A stretch of 64,000 bases of DNA from Emticicia agri (GTDB lineage Bacteria > Bacteroidota > Bacteroidia > Cytophagales > Spirosomataceae): NCBI RefSeq assembly GCF_004168285.1, contig NZ_SEWF01000023.1, positions 1 through 64,000 on the forward strand, written 5' to 3'. Positions 41,303 to 50,441 of the stretch are shown one piece after another (within the stretch, counting starts at the first letter, position 1; each line of letters opens with the position of its first letter). Under the pieces are notes generated by a model. It did no database searches and was not told where the DNA came from. It worked only from the letters and a program-made list of their open reading frames with translations. A program made the position numbers and the translations under genes.

Positions 41303-42694
41303 CTAAAAAACCTTTTTACTATATTCAGTAAGATTGATTAAAGGGATTTTTGTTTTGTAGGTTTTATTGATAGCTTTTATAAACTCATTGGCTATGATAG
41401 CCTGTCCGATAGCAGAGGGGTAAATACCATCTTGCGAGAAAAAATTACCTTCCGGGAACTTTCCGCTAACCACAAAGCCATCATCAGTAACATAGTTTCC
41501 TTTAAGAATCTTTGCATATAATGCTTCCAAATCTACCAAAGCAAAGTTTTTCTCTTCTGCCATTTGTCTGAGTCGCCTGTTCAATAAATCACGTCTATAG
41601 ATATTGTCATCCATTACTACATCATTAATATAGAGCGATGAGGCAAAAGTGCCATACTCTGTGATTAACAGCATATTTTTTAATCTTTCTACAGGAAGCA
41701 GTTTCACTCGGGTAGCTTGTCGTTGGACGCTTCCCCACTTATCTATATACCAAACGGTTTTTAGTTGTTCTTCAATTAATTTGAATATATTGAAATAAGG
41801 AGTTTCTAACATATCTGGTACTGTACAAAGTACGCCTTTTGCTCCTGAGTTAAATAACCCGTTATAATCAACCAGAATATCTTGAAGGGTGGCATCATGA
41901 ATTGAGTTAGGTTGCCCGTTCAGATAAGCAGTAACCAAATCTTCTATCCCTATTTCAACAGAGAAGAAATCTGGTTTTTTATCAGATTTAAAGAACAGCT
42001 TCTTGTAAGAAATATCTTCTTCTTTTGAAGTTTTAGCAAATCTTTCAAGAAATACCATGTACTTTTTATTGTTATAATAAATATCTTTTCCTTTAGCTAT
42101 TGAAGAAAAATAGTTGCTTTCTGAAATAATCATTTTAGGCATACCCAGATTATTTGCATCTCCCACATATTTCTCCAATTTTAAAGGAAATTTTTGTTCA
42201 ATAGCTGTATTGTTCCCCACATAATCCCAGGTTACTTTGGCTTTGTTGTAAACTTTATAACCTGTTCCGTTCCCTTTTTCAGCACTGAATAATGGAGTCT
42301 TGAAATTCACTAATCCCATTTGGTGCGCTATCAGGTTTGGGTAAGCCGTTTGTTGTCCTTGTCTGTATAAACCACCATCACGCCAGCCTGCTGTGAGACC
42401 TCCACCAATGGCAGTATAATTAAACGCCTCTTTAGGCTTATCGGACAGAGGGGTTAAATCTGTACTGGTTTCCCAATTGAAATGTATATCAGGTTTTACA
42501 GGTCTTGTAATAGTATCACCTGTAGCAAAAGGTTGTAGCGCATACAGGCTTTTATCCTTTTCGATAGCATTGGCAACAGAATCGATAGGCACAGGATTTA
42601 TTACCACAGGAGGAATCTCCTTTATATCCATTTTGTCTTTACAGGCAAAAACAGAAGTAGATAAGGCTATCAGTAGCAAACAGTTGTTTTTCAT
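41303..42694 (-). CDS. SGNH/GDSL-like lipoprotein lacking catalytic Ser and His
   Basis: 463 residues; lipobox in LIALSTSVFACKDK (Cys about residue 18). The layout is that of Bacteroidota outer-membrane SGNH hydrolases, but the block I motif, usually Gly-Asn/Asp-Ser-Leu, reads YTAIGGGLTAGWRDGGLY with Gly at the nucleophile position, and block V, usually DGxHPS, reads DGIYPSAIGQAIIANEFI with Tyr in place of the catalytic His. The DNA at both sites is unambiguous (GGTGGAGGTCTC and GATGGTATTTACCCC). The rest is intact with no frameshift, so it looks like a maintained pseudoenzyme, perhaps binding a glycan or lipid. Single gene after the rpsB terminator. Confidence 0.82.
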   Translation of the reverse strand: MKNNCLLLIALSTSVFACKDKMDIKEIPPVVINPVPIDSVANAIEKDKSLYALQPFATGDTITRPVKPDIHFNWETSTDLTPLSDKPKEAFNYTAIGGGLTAGWRDGGLYRQGQQTAYPNLIAHQMGLVNFKTPLFSAEKGNGTGYKVYNKAKVTWDYVGNNTAIEQKFPLKLEKYVGDANNLGMPKMIISESNYFSSIAKGKDIYYNNKKYMVFLERFAKTSKEEDISYKKLFFKSDKKPDFFSVEIGIEDLVTAYLNGQPNSIHDATLQDILVDYNGLFNSGAKGVLCTVPDMLETPYFNIFKLIEEQLKTVWYIDKWGSVQRQATRVKLLPVERLKNMLLITEYGTFASSLYINDVVMDDNIYRRDLLNRRLRQMAEEKNFALVDLEALYAKILKGNYVTDDGFVVSGKFPEGNFFSQDGIYPSAIGQAIIANEFIKAINKTYKTKIPLINLTEYSKKVF

Positions 42695-42844
42695 AGAATT
42701 ACTGTTTTATATACGAATGGTATTCGGTACATAAATATAATTCAAGGGGCTGATAATATGACTCAACCCATGTCAGGTCTGTTATTATATGGTATTTTAC
42801 CTATTTAACGGCTGAAAATTAATTAGACGCCTTCATTTCTTTTG

Positions 42845-44170
42845 TTAAAATATTATTAAAAACTTGCTTCCCTCACCGACTTTCGACGATACTTTCAGGT
42901 TGCCTCCGTGCATCTGCATAATCTGTCTTGAAAGACTCAACCCGATACCGGAACCTGTTTTTTTGGTGGTATAAAACGGAATAAAGATTTTCTCAAGTGC
43001 TTCCGGTTCAATACCACTGCCATTATCAGCAATTTCAATAATTCTCTGTTCGTCTATTTCATAAGTTCTGATTTTTATCTGCGGATTCAATCGGTTTTCA
43101 ACTGCCTCTACGCCGTTTTTAATAATATTAATCAAAACCATTTCTATCTGCTCGGTATCTGCCAATAACTCAAAATCTTCCTTAAAATCAGTCTTTAAAA
43201 CCACCTGTTTTTCTTTCAGTTGTGGCTGAACCAGATTCAATACCTGAGCTATCAGGTCTTTTGAATTGGTTTCTTCAAATTTAGGCTTAGGAATACTTGT
43301 AAACTCCCGGTAGGCATTCACAAAGTTCATGATTCCCTTACTTCTGTTTTCAATCGTGAAGAGTGCTTCTTTCAAATCGCTGACAGTTTCCTCAATATCC
43401 TCTTTTTCCGACAGGTCAAGTTCAATAATTTCCCGCATGGTACTTGCCAGTGAAACAATAGGTGTTACCGAGTTCATAATCTCGTGGCGCAATACTTTGG
43501 TCAGGTTTTGCCAGGCTTCCAGTTCTTTCTGTTGAAGTTCTGACTGAATATTCTGCAAGGAAATCAGCTTAATCACACGCCCTCTAAGGCTGACAGTAGC
43601 GGCATTGATTGAAATCTGCTTTTCGTTAGACGTCTGATAGAGAGCCTTACTGCCTGATGAAATATCATTTAAAATATCAAACAAGCCTGAGTGGCTGGTT
43701 TTGGCTAATTCATTAATATTACGCAGCCGATAAATATTCAGAATCCTGAAAGCGGCATTGTTAATTAACTCGATATTCCCTGATGAATCGTAAGACAAAA
43801 GTCCTACGTTTACGTGTTGCACAATGGTATTGATATAATGCAGATTAGCCTCCTTTTCGGCACGTGCCTGACGGAAGGCTTCTAATACGCCATTAAACTG
43901 CTGATTTACTTCTTCAAAGCTCTTGCCTAACTTATTATCAGAGCGAAACTTTACAGTAAAATCGGAGTACCGCACTGATTCGAAAAAACGGGCTAATTTG
44001 CGATTAATAGAGGTGGTATAAGTAAAAATCCAGAAGAAAATAAGGGCTACTAAAATACTAAACAACCCTACAGCCGACCATTGGCCTTGTAGAAAAAAAT
44101 AAACCAGTCCCATCAGAATTATACTCAGAATACCCACACGCCAGATGATACCAATTGCAAAATGCCTCAT
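42845..44170 (-). CDS. Sensor histidine kinase (NtrY-like)
   Basis: 441 residues. Two membrane helices near the N-terminus (VGILSIILMGLVYFFLQGQW, AVGLFSILVALIFFWIFTYT), a short HAMP-like linker, a PAS-like region (YINTIVQHVNVGLLSYDSSG), the phosphoacceptor in LRHEIMNSVTPIVSLASTMR, and an ATPase domain with NIIKNGVEAVENR, IADNGSGIEPEALEKIFIPF and KKTGSGIGLSLSRQIMQMHG. This is the membrane kinase class usually paired with a sigma-54 NtrC-type regulator in Bacteroidota. No response regulator is adjacent, so it is an orphan here. Confidence 0.92.
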   Translation of the reverse strand: MRHFAIGIIWRVGILSIILMGLVYFFLQGQWSAVGLFSILVALIFFWIFTYTTSINRKLARFFESVRYSDFTVKFRSDNKLGKSFEEVNQQFNGVLEAFRQARAEKEANLHYINTIVQHVNVGLLSYDSSGNIELINNAAFRILNIYRLRNINELAKTSHSGLFDILNDISSGSKALYQTSNEKQISINAATVSLRGRVIKLISLQNIQSELQQKELEAWQNLTKVLRHEIMNSVTPIVSLASTMREIIELDLSEKEDIEETVSDLKEALFTIENRSKGIMNFVNAYREFTSIPKPKFEETNSKDLIAQVLNLVQPQLKEKQVVLKTDFKEDFELLADTEQIEMVLINIIKNGVEAVENRLNPQIKIRTYEIDEQRIIEIADNGSGIEPEALEKIFIPFYTTKKTGSGIGLSLSRQIMQMHGGNLKVSSKVGEGSKFLIIF

Positions 44171-44331
44171 GAATTTTAATTGCTTGTTTAGCTGAAATTA
44201 AAAGAAAGATATGGTTTTAATCCTTTTGTAAATAAACCCATCTAAAATAAAGCCATGATTTGAAAAATCGTGCTACAATACAAAAGAAATTTTATCAAAT
44301 TTCGTTAAATACTCGGTAAAACAATAATAAA

Positions 44332-44982
44332 ATGAGAACCAAACAATCAAATAAAAATTTCATTGCCATAATCCTTTTAGCAGCGGTGCTATCGGCCTGT
44401 TCTGCTTCAAGAGATTTTTTGTCAGATAACTTTGCTAAAGTAAAAAGTACCCACCAGAAAGTGGCTATTTTGCCTTTTGATGTGCAGTTTGAGAACCCTG
44501 CCAACCGTAAACCGGATACCCGTGCCCAGAAGTTTTTTAGTCAGCAGGAACGTGAGGCGAGCCTTGACACCCAGAAAGAATTGTTTGCTTACGCTGCCAA
44601 ACAGGTAGAAAAAGGCAGATACGAATTAGCTTTTCAGGATTTTTCTAAAACCAATAAGATTTTAGCTGAAAGTGGTATCAGATTAGAAGACATAGGCCAG
44701 CAGGATAAAGGTCAGTTAGCCCGATTGTTAGGGGTAGATGCCGTTATCTGGGGACAATTAGGTATTACTATTACTCGCCAGAACCGTTATTCAATGATGC
44801 CTACTTATATGGGGAATGACGGCGTATCTACCAATGTAAATCTGTATAATGCTGCCAGTGGCGAGCTTTTATGGAAAACCAATCTTACTCAACGCCCTAA
44901 CAGCCGTCTGGATACACCACACCATATGTCGAGCCAGTTAATAGCACAAGTAGCTAAACATTTGCCATATAAAGAGAAATAA
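44332..44982 (+). CDS. Lipoprotein of unknown function
   Basis: 216 residues. The leader NFIAIILLAAVLSACSAS has a lipobox (Cys about residue 24). KVAILPFDVQFEN and LARLLGVDAVIWGQLGITIT resemble periplasmic lipoproteins that help assemble outer-membrane structures (CsgG-, LptE- or DUF799-like beta-alpha fold), but the match is loose. The C-terminal MPTYMGNDGVSTNVNLYNAA and GELLWKTNLTQRPNS support that fold. Divergent from the histidine kinase gene across 160 bases. Confidence 0.7.
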   Translation: MRTKQSNKNFIAIILLAAVLSACSASRDFLSDNFAKVKSTHQKVAILPFDVQFENPANRKPDTRAQKFFSQQEREASLDTQKELFAYAAKQVEKGRYELAFQDFSKTNKILAESGIRLEDIGQQDKGQLARLLGVDAVIWGQLGITITRQNRYSMMPTYMGNDGVSTNVNLYNAASGELLWKTNLTQRPNSRLDTPHHMSSQLIAQVAKHLPYKEK

Positions 44983-45065
44983 GTGGATTTTTAAAGTAAA
45001 ATTTTCTAATTTCGCACTCTCAAATCAAGGTCGTCTTAAAGGAAAAGATATAGTATTTTATTCGG

Positions 45066-45163
45066 GTACGACCCCACTCCCTAAATCCCTCTCCCCAACA
45101 ATGGGGAGAGGGACTTCACCTCCCTTCCCCACTGTTGGGGAAGGGTCGGGGATGGGGTGACCG
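45066..45163. repeat. Palindromic doublet with CCCTCTCCCC hairpins
   Basis: CCCTCTCCCC (45087-45096) pairs with GGGGAGAGGG (45103-45112); CCCTTCCCC (45122-45130) pairs with GGGGAAGGG (45137-45145). Outer ends ACCCCACTCCC and GGGGATGGGGT are inverted. It lies in the probable 5' leader of the YebC-family gene (a near-consensus TAATTTCG is at 45007-45014). Confidence 0.85.
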
Positions 45164-45249
45164 TCACGCGGTCTTCCCAAAATCTATTTGTCTTCAAGCT
45201 TATTGAGATAACCTACATAATTATTAAAAAAAGAAATTATATTTAGTAT

Positions 45250-45972
45250 ATGGGAAGAGCGTTTGAATTTAGAAAAGCTCGTAAAATGAAGCGTTGGGGG
45301 CAAATGGCCAAAACATTTACCCGCATTGGTAAAGATATAGCAATTGCTGTAAAATCGGCCGGGCCAGACCCAAATAGTAACTCTCGTCTGAGAGCGATTA
45401 TCCAGAATGCCAAGGCCGCTAATATGCCTAAGGCAAACGTTGAAAATGCTATTAAAAGGGCTTCTTCAAAAGACCAGGAAGATTACAAAGAGATGGTATA
45501 TGAGGGCTACGCACAACATGGCATTGCCATATTAGTTGAGTGTACTACCGATAACACCAATCGGTCAGTAGCTAATATCCGCAGTTATTTTTCAAAATGT
45601 GGCGGTAGTCTGGGCACATCTGGTATGTTAGATTTTATCTTCGACAGAAAATCTGTATTTAAGATTGCCAAAAATGACAAAATTGATGTAGAAGAGTTAG
45701 AGTTTGAATTGATTGATTTTGGTGCAGAAGAGGTATTCTTAGACGAAGAAACCAATCAGATTAATATCTATGGTGAGTTTACGGCTTTCGGTGCTATTCA
45801 GAAATTCTTAGAAGAAAAAGGCTTTGAGTTGTTACAAGCCGATTTCGAAAGAATTCCGACAGATATGAAAACTATTTCGGAAGAACAAGCCGCCGATGTA
45901 GAGAAACTGATAGAAAAACTGGAAGAGGACGACGATGTGCAGAATGTCTATCATAACATGATAATCGCCTGA
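45250..45972 (+). CDS. YebC/PmpR family transcriptional regulator
   Basis: 240 residues, the full family length. MGRAFEFRKARKMKRWGQMA is the N-terminal domain; NSRLRAIIQNAKAANMPKAN, YEGYAQHGIAILVECTTDNT, RSYFSKCGGSLGTSGMLDFI and FERIPTDMKTISEEQAADVE follow in order. Members bind DNA as regulators or act in translation of proline-rich stretches (TACO1-like). Single gene, closed by a strong terminator. Confidence 0.95.
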   Translation: MGRAFEFRKARKMKRWGQMAKTFTRIGKDIAIAVKSAGPDPNSNSRLRAIIQNAKAANMPKANVENAIKRASSKDQEDYKEMVYEGYAQHGIAILVECTTDNTNRSVANIRSYFSKCGGSLGTSGMLDFIFDRKSVFKIAKNDKIDVEELEFELIDFGAEEVFLDEETNQINIYGEFTAFGAIQKFLEEKGFELLQADFERIPTDMKTISEEQAADVEKLIEKLEEDDDVQNVYHNMIIA

Positions 45973-45991
45973 TTTCGTAATCACTGATATT

Positions 45992-46026
45992 CGTCAGAAT
46001 CCTAAAAAGATTCTGACGTTTTTTTT
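45992..46026 (+). terminator. Terminator after the YebC-family gene
   Basis: CGTCAGAATC and GATTCTGACG with a seven-base loop, followed by eight T residues. Confidence 0.9.
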
Positions 46027-46049
46027 ATTGCTCCATCTAAATATATACT

Positions 46050-46730
46050 ATGCTTCATTTTCTTTATCCTTATATTTTATTCTTTTTTATGCCATTAGCT
46101 GATTATACGCTTTCTCTTTCAAAAAACGAATGGAAGCCTCTCGACCAGAAATATTTCAGACATTCTACTGATGGGCTACAAGCGCCACAGGAAACGCTGG
46201 TAAAGCTAAAATATGATGATGATTACCTGTATGTAGATTTTGAATGCAGACAGAATCCTTACTGGAAAGAAAATACTTACACTGTTCATAACACTGAAAT
46301 GTATAATCAGGAGGTTTTTGAGGTGTTTATAGCCGAAGGCTCAGCCGTGCCTGACAGGTATTTAGAGTTAGAAATTAACCCGAATAATGTATTATGGATA
46401 GGAAAAATTCATAACCCTACCAAAGGGCATGGCGGTGGAAATTCGGCTGATATGATTAGCTACGAAAACGCCGGAATAAAACATATAGTACAGACCAGCG
46501 GAGAAATCTGGAGCGGTACGTTACAAATACCTTTGACACTGATTGGCTCACAACAAACCAAAGAGTATCGTGTTAATTTCTATCGCATAGTTTCGTTGCA
46601 ATCACACAAAAACAAAGATTGGAAATGTAATCCTAAAGAATGTAATTTCTTGTGCTGGAGCCCAACCATGAGTGGTAAAAATCCTGCCTTTCACCGCCCT
46701 GAGCATTTTGGTTTTCTTCATTTGAAATGA
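46050..46730 (+). CDS. Carbohydrate-binding family 9-like protein
   Basis: 226 residues, a single CBM9/DOMON-like sandwich. VKLKYDDDYLYVDFECRQNP, EVFEVFIAEGSAVPDRYLEL, EINPNNVLWIGKIHNP and WSGTLQIPLTLIG are the family strands; the C-terminus has CNPKECNFLCWSPTMSGKNPAFHRPEHFGF, here seen as CxxxxCxxxC plus the FHRPEHFG ending typical of the group. A start at the internal Met (46089) is possible; the longer form adds a hydrophobic LHFLYPYILFFF that could be a weak signal. Likely binds a sugar or plant glycan. Close after the YebC terminator. Confidence 0.82.
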   Translation: MLHFLYPYILFFFMPLADYTLSLSKNEWKPLDQKYFRHSTDGLQAPQETLVKLKYDDDYLYVDFECRQNPYWKENTYTVHNTEMYNQEVFEVFIAEGSAVPDRYLELEINPNNVLWIGKIHNPTKGHGGGNSADMISYENAGIKHIVQTSGEIWSGTLQIPLTLIGSQQTKEYRVNFYRIVSLQSHKNKDWKCNPKECNFLCWSPTMSGKNPAFHRPEHFGFLHLK

Positions 46731-46790
46731 TTAAATCGGGCATTTATATTGAATTATACAAATAATTAAGGAGGAAATTAAAATTCCAAA

Positions 46791-46812
46791 CTCTGCGGTA
46801 CTCCGTGGTAAA
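46791..46812. repeat. Half copy of the ACCACGGAG family
   Basis: CTCTGCGGTACTCCGTGGTAA matches the right arm of the elements at 2021 and 28107. It lies between the converging CBM9 and hydrolase genes. Confidence 0.5.
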
Positions 46813-46826
46813 ATATTGTCTATTAA

Positions 46827-48246
46827 TCAATACACCACAATATCCTTATCGGTAGAAACGACTTTTTTGTAAGGGTTATCTAAAAACTGAGAGATAAAAG
46901 TATCTCCTTCTTTTCTCATGGTAGGGCAGTGTGAACGCCCTTTAAACAATACACGCTGGCTGTTAGTCATAAAATGATGCATCATATCGTTATAGATAGG
47001 TCGGGTAGCTGGGTCTGTATCGCCTGCCCCTAAAAGCACAGGCACTTTTGAGTAAAAAGGCATTTTAGTTTCTGCGGCAATAGCAGGTACTTTCCAGCAA
47101 TCGCACATACTGCGATATACATCAAGGATATAACTGATATTGCTGTTGAATGATGGCATCACGGGCATAAGCCATTTTATCAGAACAATAGACCGACATA
47201 CGCATCCCCGAGGGGCCTCCATTACGAAAAATACCTGATAGAAAATCTTTTATATATACCTGATGATGACCTTGTATCATTTCTGAAACAATCATTGGTA
47301 TATCTTTGATTCGTGAGAAATCATACAGTGTATTTAACAGATAACCGATTAGCTCGCTTTGAGAATAGTGAATGGTCAGGCTATCTTTCGCATCCTTAGG
47401 AAGATACTTAATCGTAAAATCTTTACCTGTAATAGCTGTAAAATATTGCTTAAATCTATCCTTCAGTTTTCCGTAGGGCAAATTACCGATAGTATCAGCC
47501 TCATATTTTGTTAGTACCGTATTTAACGCCTCATTAAAGTTGACTAATTCTTCCTCATCAATATTCACAAACAGAGGCAATGGTGAATCTAAAATTAAAG
47601 ACCTGATACCATCAGGATAGTTTTTAAGTACTGTAGGCATGAGTCCTCCACTATAAGAAGCCCCAAACAGGTTTAAAGAATCAATTTTTAAGGCCTTCCG
47701 CAAATCCTCTATATCTGCTGCGCTCTCAACTGTGTTGTAGGCCGATAAATCGATGCCTTGCGCAAGCAATTTGTTTCTGCATTGTTTTACCCCGACCAAT
47801 AGCATACTGTCTTTAGGCAGATTATACATGAAAGCTTTTTTCAGGGCTTCTCCTATATCGTTACAATCTAAATTTGGTACGGCAAAGTGAGTACCCCGTT
47901 GCTCAAAAGTAATAAAATCACGGTCTTTAATCAGAGAACGGTTATGAACCGAGCCAATAAAACCTAACGAACTGGCACCTGGCCCACCTCCTGTAAAAAG
48001 TACCGGGTCTTTCTTTTTATTGGGATTGTTACTTTCGGCAATGATAAAGGGTAATTTGATGGTTTTTCCGTTAGGCTTATTTCTGTTTTCGGGCACAATC
48101 AGATAGGCACAGGTAGTTTTCAGACTACTATCGGCTTTGAAAGCACAAGGGCAAGGCTCTATTTTTGGGGTGTACGCAGGTTTCTTTTGCGCAAATGTTG
48201 CGCTGAATGTAAGAATTACTAAAATGATAACTGAAAGCTTTTTCAT
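46827..48246 (-). pseudogene. Secreted alpha/beta hydrolase (TAP-like), broken by a frameshift
   Basis: Two overlapping frames together make one 472-residue protein. The first (47122-48246) has the signal MKKLSVIILVILTFSATFAQ, the oxyanion region LFTGGGPGASSLGFIG and the nucleophile elbow NLFGASYSGGLM, but ends early at QQQYQLYP. The second frame resumes with YILDVYRSMCDCWKVPAIAA and carries the acid PVLLGAGDTDPATRP and the His in FKGRSHCPTM. Removing one T near 47129-47140 (CAGTTATAT) restores a single frame. The truncated product would lack two triad residues. Intact relatives are prolyl aminopeptidase/TAP-type exopeptidases. Sequencing error remains possible because the site is not a homopolymer run but a single extra base. 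Confidence 0.8.
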
Positions 48247-48268
48247 AAGTATTACTGGTATTTTTCAG

Positions 48269-48276
48269 CAAAGCTA
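48269..48276 (-). promoter_or_regulatory. -7 element of the hydrolase gene
   Basis: TAGCTTTG on the minus strand, 23 bases before the ATG. Confidence 0.45.
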
Positions 48277-48315
48277 TGGGCTTTCATAGGTAAAACTTAG
48301 TAAAAAATGGACAAT

Positions 48316-49125
48316 TTAGGCAAGGTTATCAATTAATTTACGTCCTGTAAATTTCACTACATCTTTATAAAAATGACTCATATCATAATAGCCAAAATCA
48401 TAGGGGCTAAAATCCGGTTTCTTAGCTACATAATTCTGTAAGGCTGTACGTACTCTGATGGTTGAAAAGTAGTTTTTAGGCGTAGTACCCACTACCTGAT
48501 TAAAATACCGGTAAATGGTTTTATTAGTAGCAAATATCTCTCGGGCTACTTCACTACTATTATATTCCATATGGCTGATATGGTAAGTTTCAATGGCTTT
48601 TTGCACAGTTCTGAATTCATGTTTCTGATGCCCATGTTTCTTACACATAATCAGAAAGAAGTTTTGCAACAGATTTACCCGCTCTTCAAAATCAGTTACG
48701 CTTTTAATTTTCTGTATTAACTGATTTGGCAGAATGGTAGTTAAATGAACGGGTTTATCGCCTAAAAAACTTTGCTTGATTCCGAAAATAGCTTCAAAGC
48801 CTCCGGGCGAAAACTTAACCGTAAAAATATGGTCGGTTGGTAGGTTATACCTTTCAACAATAGTGTCTCTTAAAAGTAAGACGTCCTCGTCGGTTTGTAT
48901 AGAATACTGTTTGTTGCTAATCAATAACTGATAAGGAGAGCCCAAATTAAACCAGAATGTAGGCGTCCAGCTCGGAAAAAGCCTGACCTTGAAAGGCGCA
49001 TCAGCCATGTGCTCACGGGTAGCTTTTGGAGAAGATTCTGAGAAAAATTCGATATAGTCTGCCAGTTCTCCACAAGGAGACCGGTATTGGTATATCTTAT
49101 GAATATTATCAAAAATCTCAACCAT
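48316..49125 (-). CDS. AraC-family transcriptional regulator
   Basis: 269 residues, soluble. The N-terminal 160 residues resemble the sensing domain of DUF6597-type AraC proteins (YRSPCGELADYIEFFSE, KVRLFPSWTPTFWFNLG, FTVKFSPGGFEAIFGI). The C-terminal 95 are the DNA-binding domain (SSEVAREIFATNKTIYRYFN, GTTPKNYFSTIRVRTALQN, FGYYDMSHFYKDVVKFTG). Nine bases separate it from a lipoprotein gene upstream on the same strand, so they are one transcript; the frameshifted hydrolase lies just downstream and may be its target. Confidence 0.87.
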   Translation of the reverse strand: MVEIFDNIHKIYQYRSPCGELADYIEFFSESSPKATREHMADAPFKVRLFPSWTPTFWFNLGSPYQLLISNKQYSIQTDEDVLLLRDTIVERYNLPTDHIFTVKFSPGGFEAIFGIKQSFLGDKPVHLTTILPNQLIQKIKSVTDFEERVNLLQNFFLIMCKKHGHQKHEFRTVQKAIETYHISHMEYNSSEVAREIFATNKTIYRYFNQVVGTTPKNYFSTIRVRTALQNYVAKKPDFSPYDFGYYDMSHFYKDVVKFTGRKLIDNLA

Positions 49126-49134
49126 TAATCTTTA

Positions 49135-49512
49135 TCAGTTATTCGTCAGTATTTTTCCCATATCTTCACCCATTTTCCGCATACGGGCATAATTTTCGTA
49201 GGTATTTTTCGATTTATTCATTTCAATCTTCAAACTCCCCGGATTCATTTTTATATAGAAATTCATTTTGTTATCTAACGCAATTGTACCGTCAATTCTT
49301 GAATTTTCAAAAGAAAAATCACCACCATTCTCTAATTTATCATCCAGATAGCGCTGCACTTCTTTGGTTCTGTCATCAGGAAAATGAGCCACGAATTTAT
49401 ATAAATCATCAGACTCACTATGTGAAATAGAAATATTTCCTTTGTTTCTGCATGAAGAAAAAATACCCACACATAAGACTGTAATGAGGACTAAGTTAAA
49501 TAGCTTTTTCAT
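49135..49512 (-). CDS. Small lipoprotein of unknown function
   Basis: 125 residues. MKKLFNLVLITVLCVGIFSS is followed by Cys21 (lipobox FSSC). The mature part is charged, with DDLYKFVAHFPDDRTKEVQR, RIDGTIALDNKMNFYIKMNP and a helical C-terminus. No domain recognised. It is the first gene of a two-gene unit with the AraC regulator, so it may supply or modulate the signal. Confidence 0.75.
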   Translation of the reverse strand: MKKLFNLVLITVLCVGIFSSCRNKGNISISHSESDDLYKFVAHFPDDRTKEVQRYLDDKLENGGDFSFENSRIDGTIALDNKMNFYIKMNPGSLKIEMNKSKNTYENYARMRKMGEDMGKILTNN

Positions 49513-49555
49513 AATTATTGAAAATTTAACGGTTTATAGTTCATAATTTGTAATA

Positions 49556-49563
49556 CAAATATA
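49556..49563 (-). promoter_or_regulatory. -7 element of the lipoprotein-AraC unit
   Basis: TATATTTG on the minus strand, about 45 bases before the ATG. The rest of the 230-base spacer shows nothing. Confidence 0.45.
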
Positions 49564-49743
49564 AGGCAATAAAAGATACATTGTTATACATAGTACCTTG
49601 TTGTTATTGAAATTTATATGAATGGTAATAAGATTTGATAAGTGGTAATTTTTAAGGTTGGGTTTTATTCAGTGTTTCTATGCTACATGAATAAATGTAA
49701 ACCTTACTAAATGCTATTAGAGGGTCATTAACAGAAAAAGTTG

Positions 49744-50265
49744 CTAAATGCTGCTACTTTTTTCCAAATCAGTCAGAAAAAGTGCCACTTGTGCGGGTTT
49801 GCGGAATATCAGAATCTGGCAATGAGCACCATACTGTTCTATTCTCTTAAAAACTATCGGGCGATAAGAATGTCTGTAACCAATAATCCAACTGACGAAC
49901 TCCCAATCTAATTTTTCAGGGCAACCCTCTGTCATATCGGGTCGGGTAGTACCACGGTATTTGAAAAATCTTTTTACTACACGTCTTAAACAAAGCAAGG
50001 TCGGGAAGTCTAAAAAAATAATGGTATCTGCCGCTTCGAACCTTATCGGCATTGTGTCCTGATAATTGCCATCAATAATCCACTCGTTTTGTGTTGCTAT
50101 TTTCTCCACTATTTTCTGCTCTTCTTCTTTAGTCCGCATTTTCCAGCCGGGCTGCCAGAATTCTTTATCTAAATGTATCACAGGTAAGTGTAGAATCTCT
50201 GACAGTTGACGTGCTAAAGTAGATTTACCAGCACCACCACAACCTACAATAGCTATCTTCTTCAT
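49744..50265 (-). CDS. P-loop NTPase, adenylate-kinase-like (FlaR type)
   Basis: 173 residues. Walker A at the N-terminus, IAIVGCGGAGKSTLARQLSE; HLDKEFWQPGWKMRTKEEE and WIIDGNYQDTMPIRFEAADT follow, and FLDFPTLLCLRRVVKRFFKY resembles the lid helix. This pattern is that of proteins often labelled DNA topology modulation protein (FlaR), which are really small-molecule kinase-like NTPases of unknown substrate. Single gene with its own -7 element (TAAATTTG, 50285-50292). Confidence 0.85.
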   Translation of the reverse strand: MKKIAIVGCGGAGKSTLARQLSEILHLPVIHLDKEFWQPGWKMRTKEEEQKIVEKIATQNEWIIDGNYQDTMPIRFEAADTIIFLDFPTLLCLRRVVKRFFKYRGTTRPDMTEGCPEKLDWEFVSWIIGYRHSYRPIVFKRIEQYGAHCQILIFRKPAQVALFLTDLEKSSSI

Positions 50266-50284
50266 GGATTAAGTATTTATACTG

Positions 50285-50292
50285 CAAATTTA
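50285..50292 (-). promoter_or_regulatory. -7 element of the P-loop NTPase gene
   Basis: TAAATTTG on the minus strand, 20 bases before the ATG. Confidence 0.5.
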
Positions 50293-50408
50293 GGAGTTTC
50301 TTAGTGGGTTTATAGATTTACTTTTTTATCCATCTTTCTCTAAACCTAATTTACTCCGTAAAAATCTGTATTCGTCAGAAATTCCTACTACTCCATACAG
50401 GTTTTAGA

Positions 50409-50416
50409 TAGGTTTG
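50409..50416 (+). promoter_or_regulatory. -7 element of the TonB receptor gene
   Basis: TAGGTTTG fits TAnnTTTG, 26 bases before the ATG. Confidence 0.5.
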
Positions 50417-50441
50417 TTTCATTATTTAAACGAATCAGCAC

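Noticed and set aside
49026-49430. Plus-strand 134-codon frame
   Set aside because: It is the antisense shadow of the AraC and lipoprotein genes.
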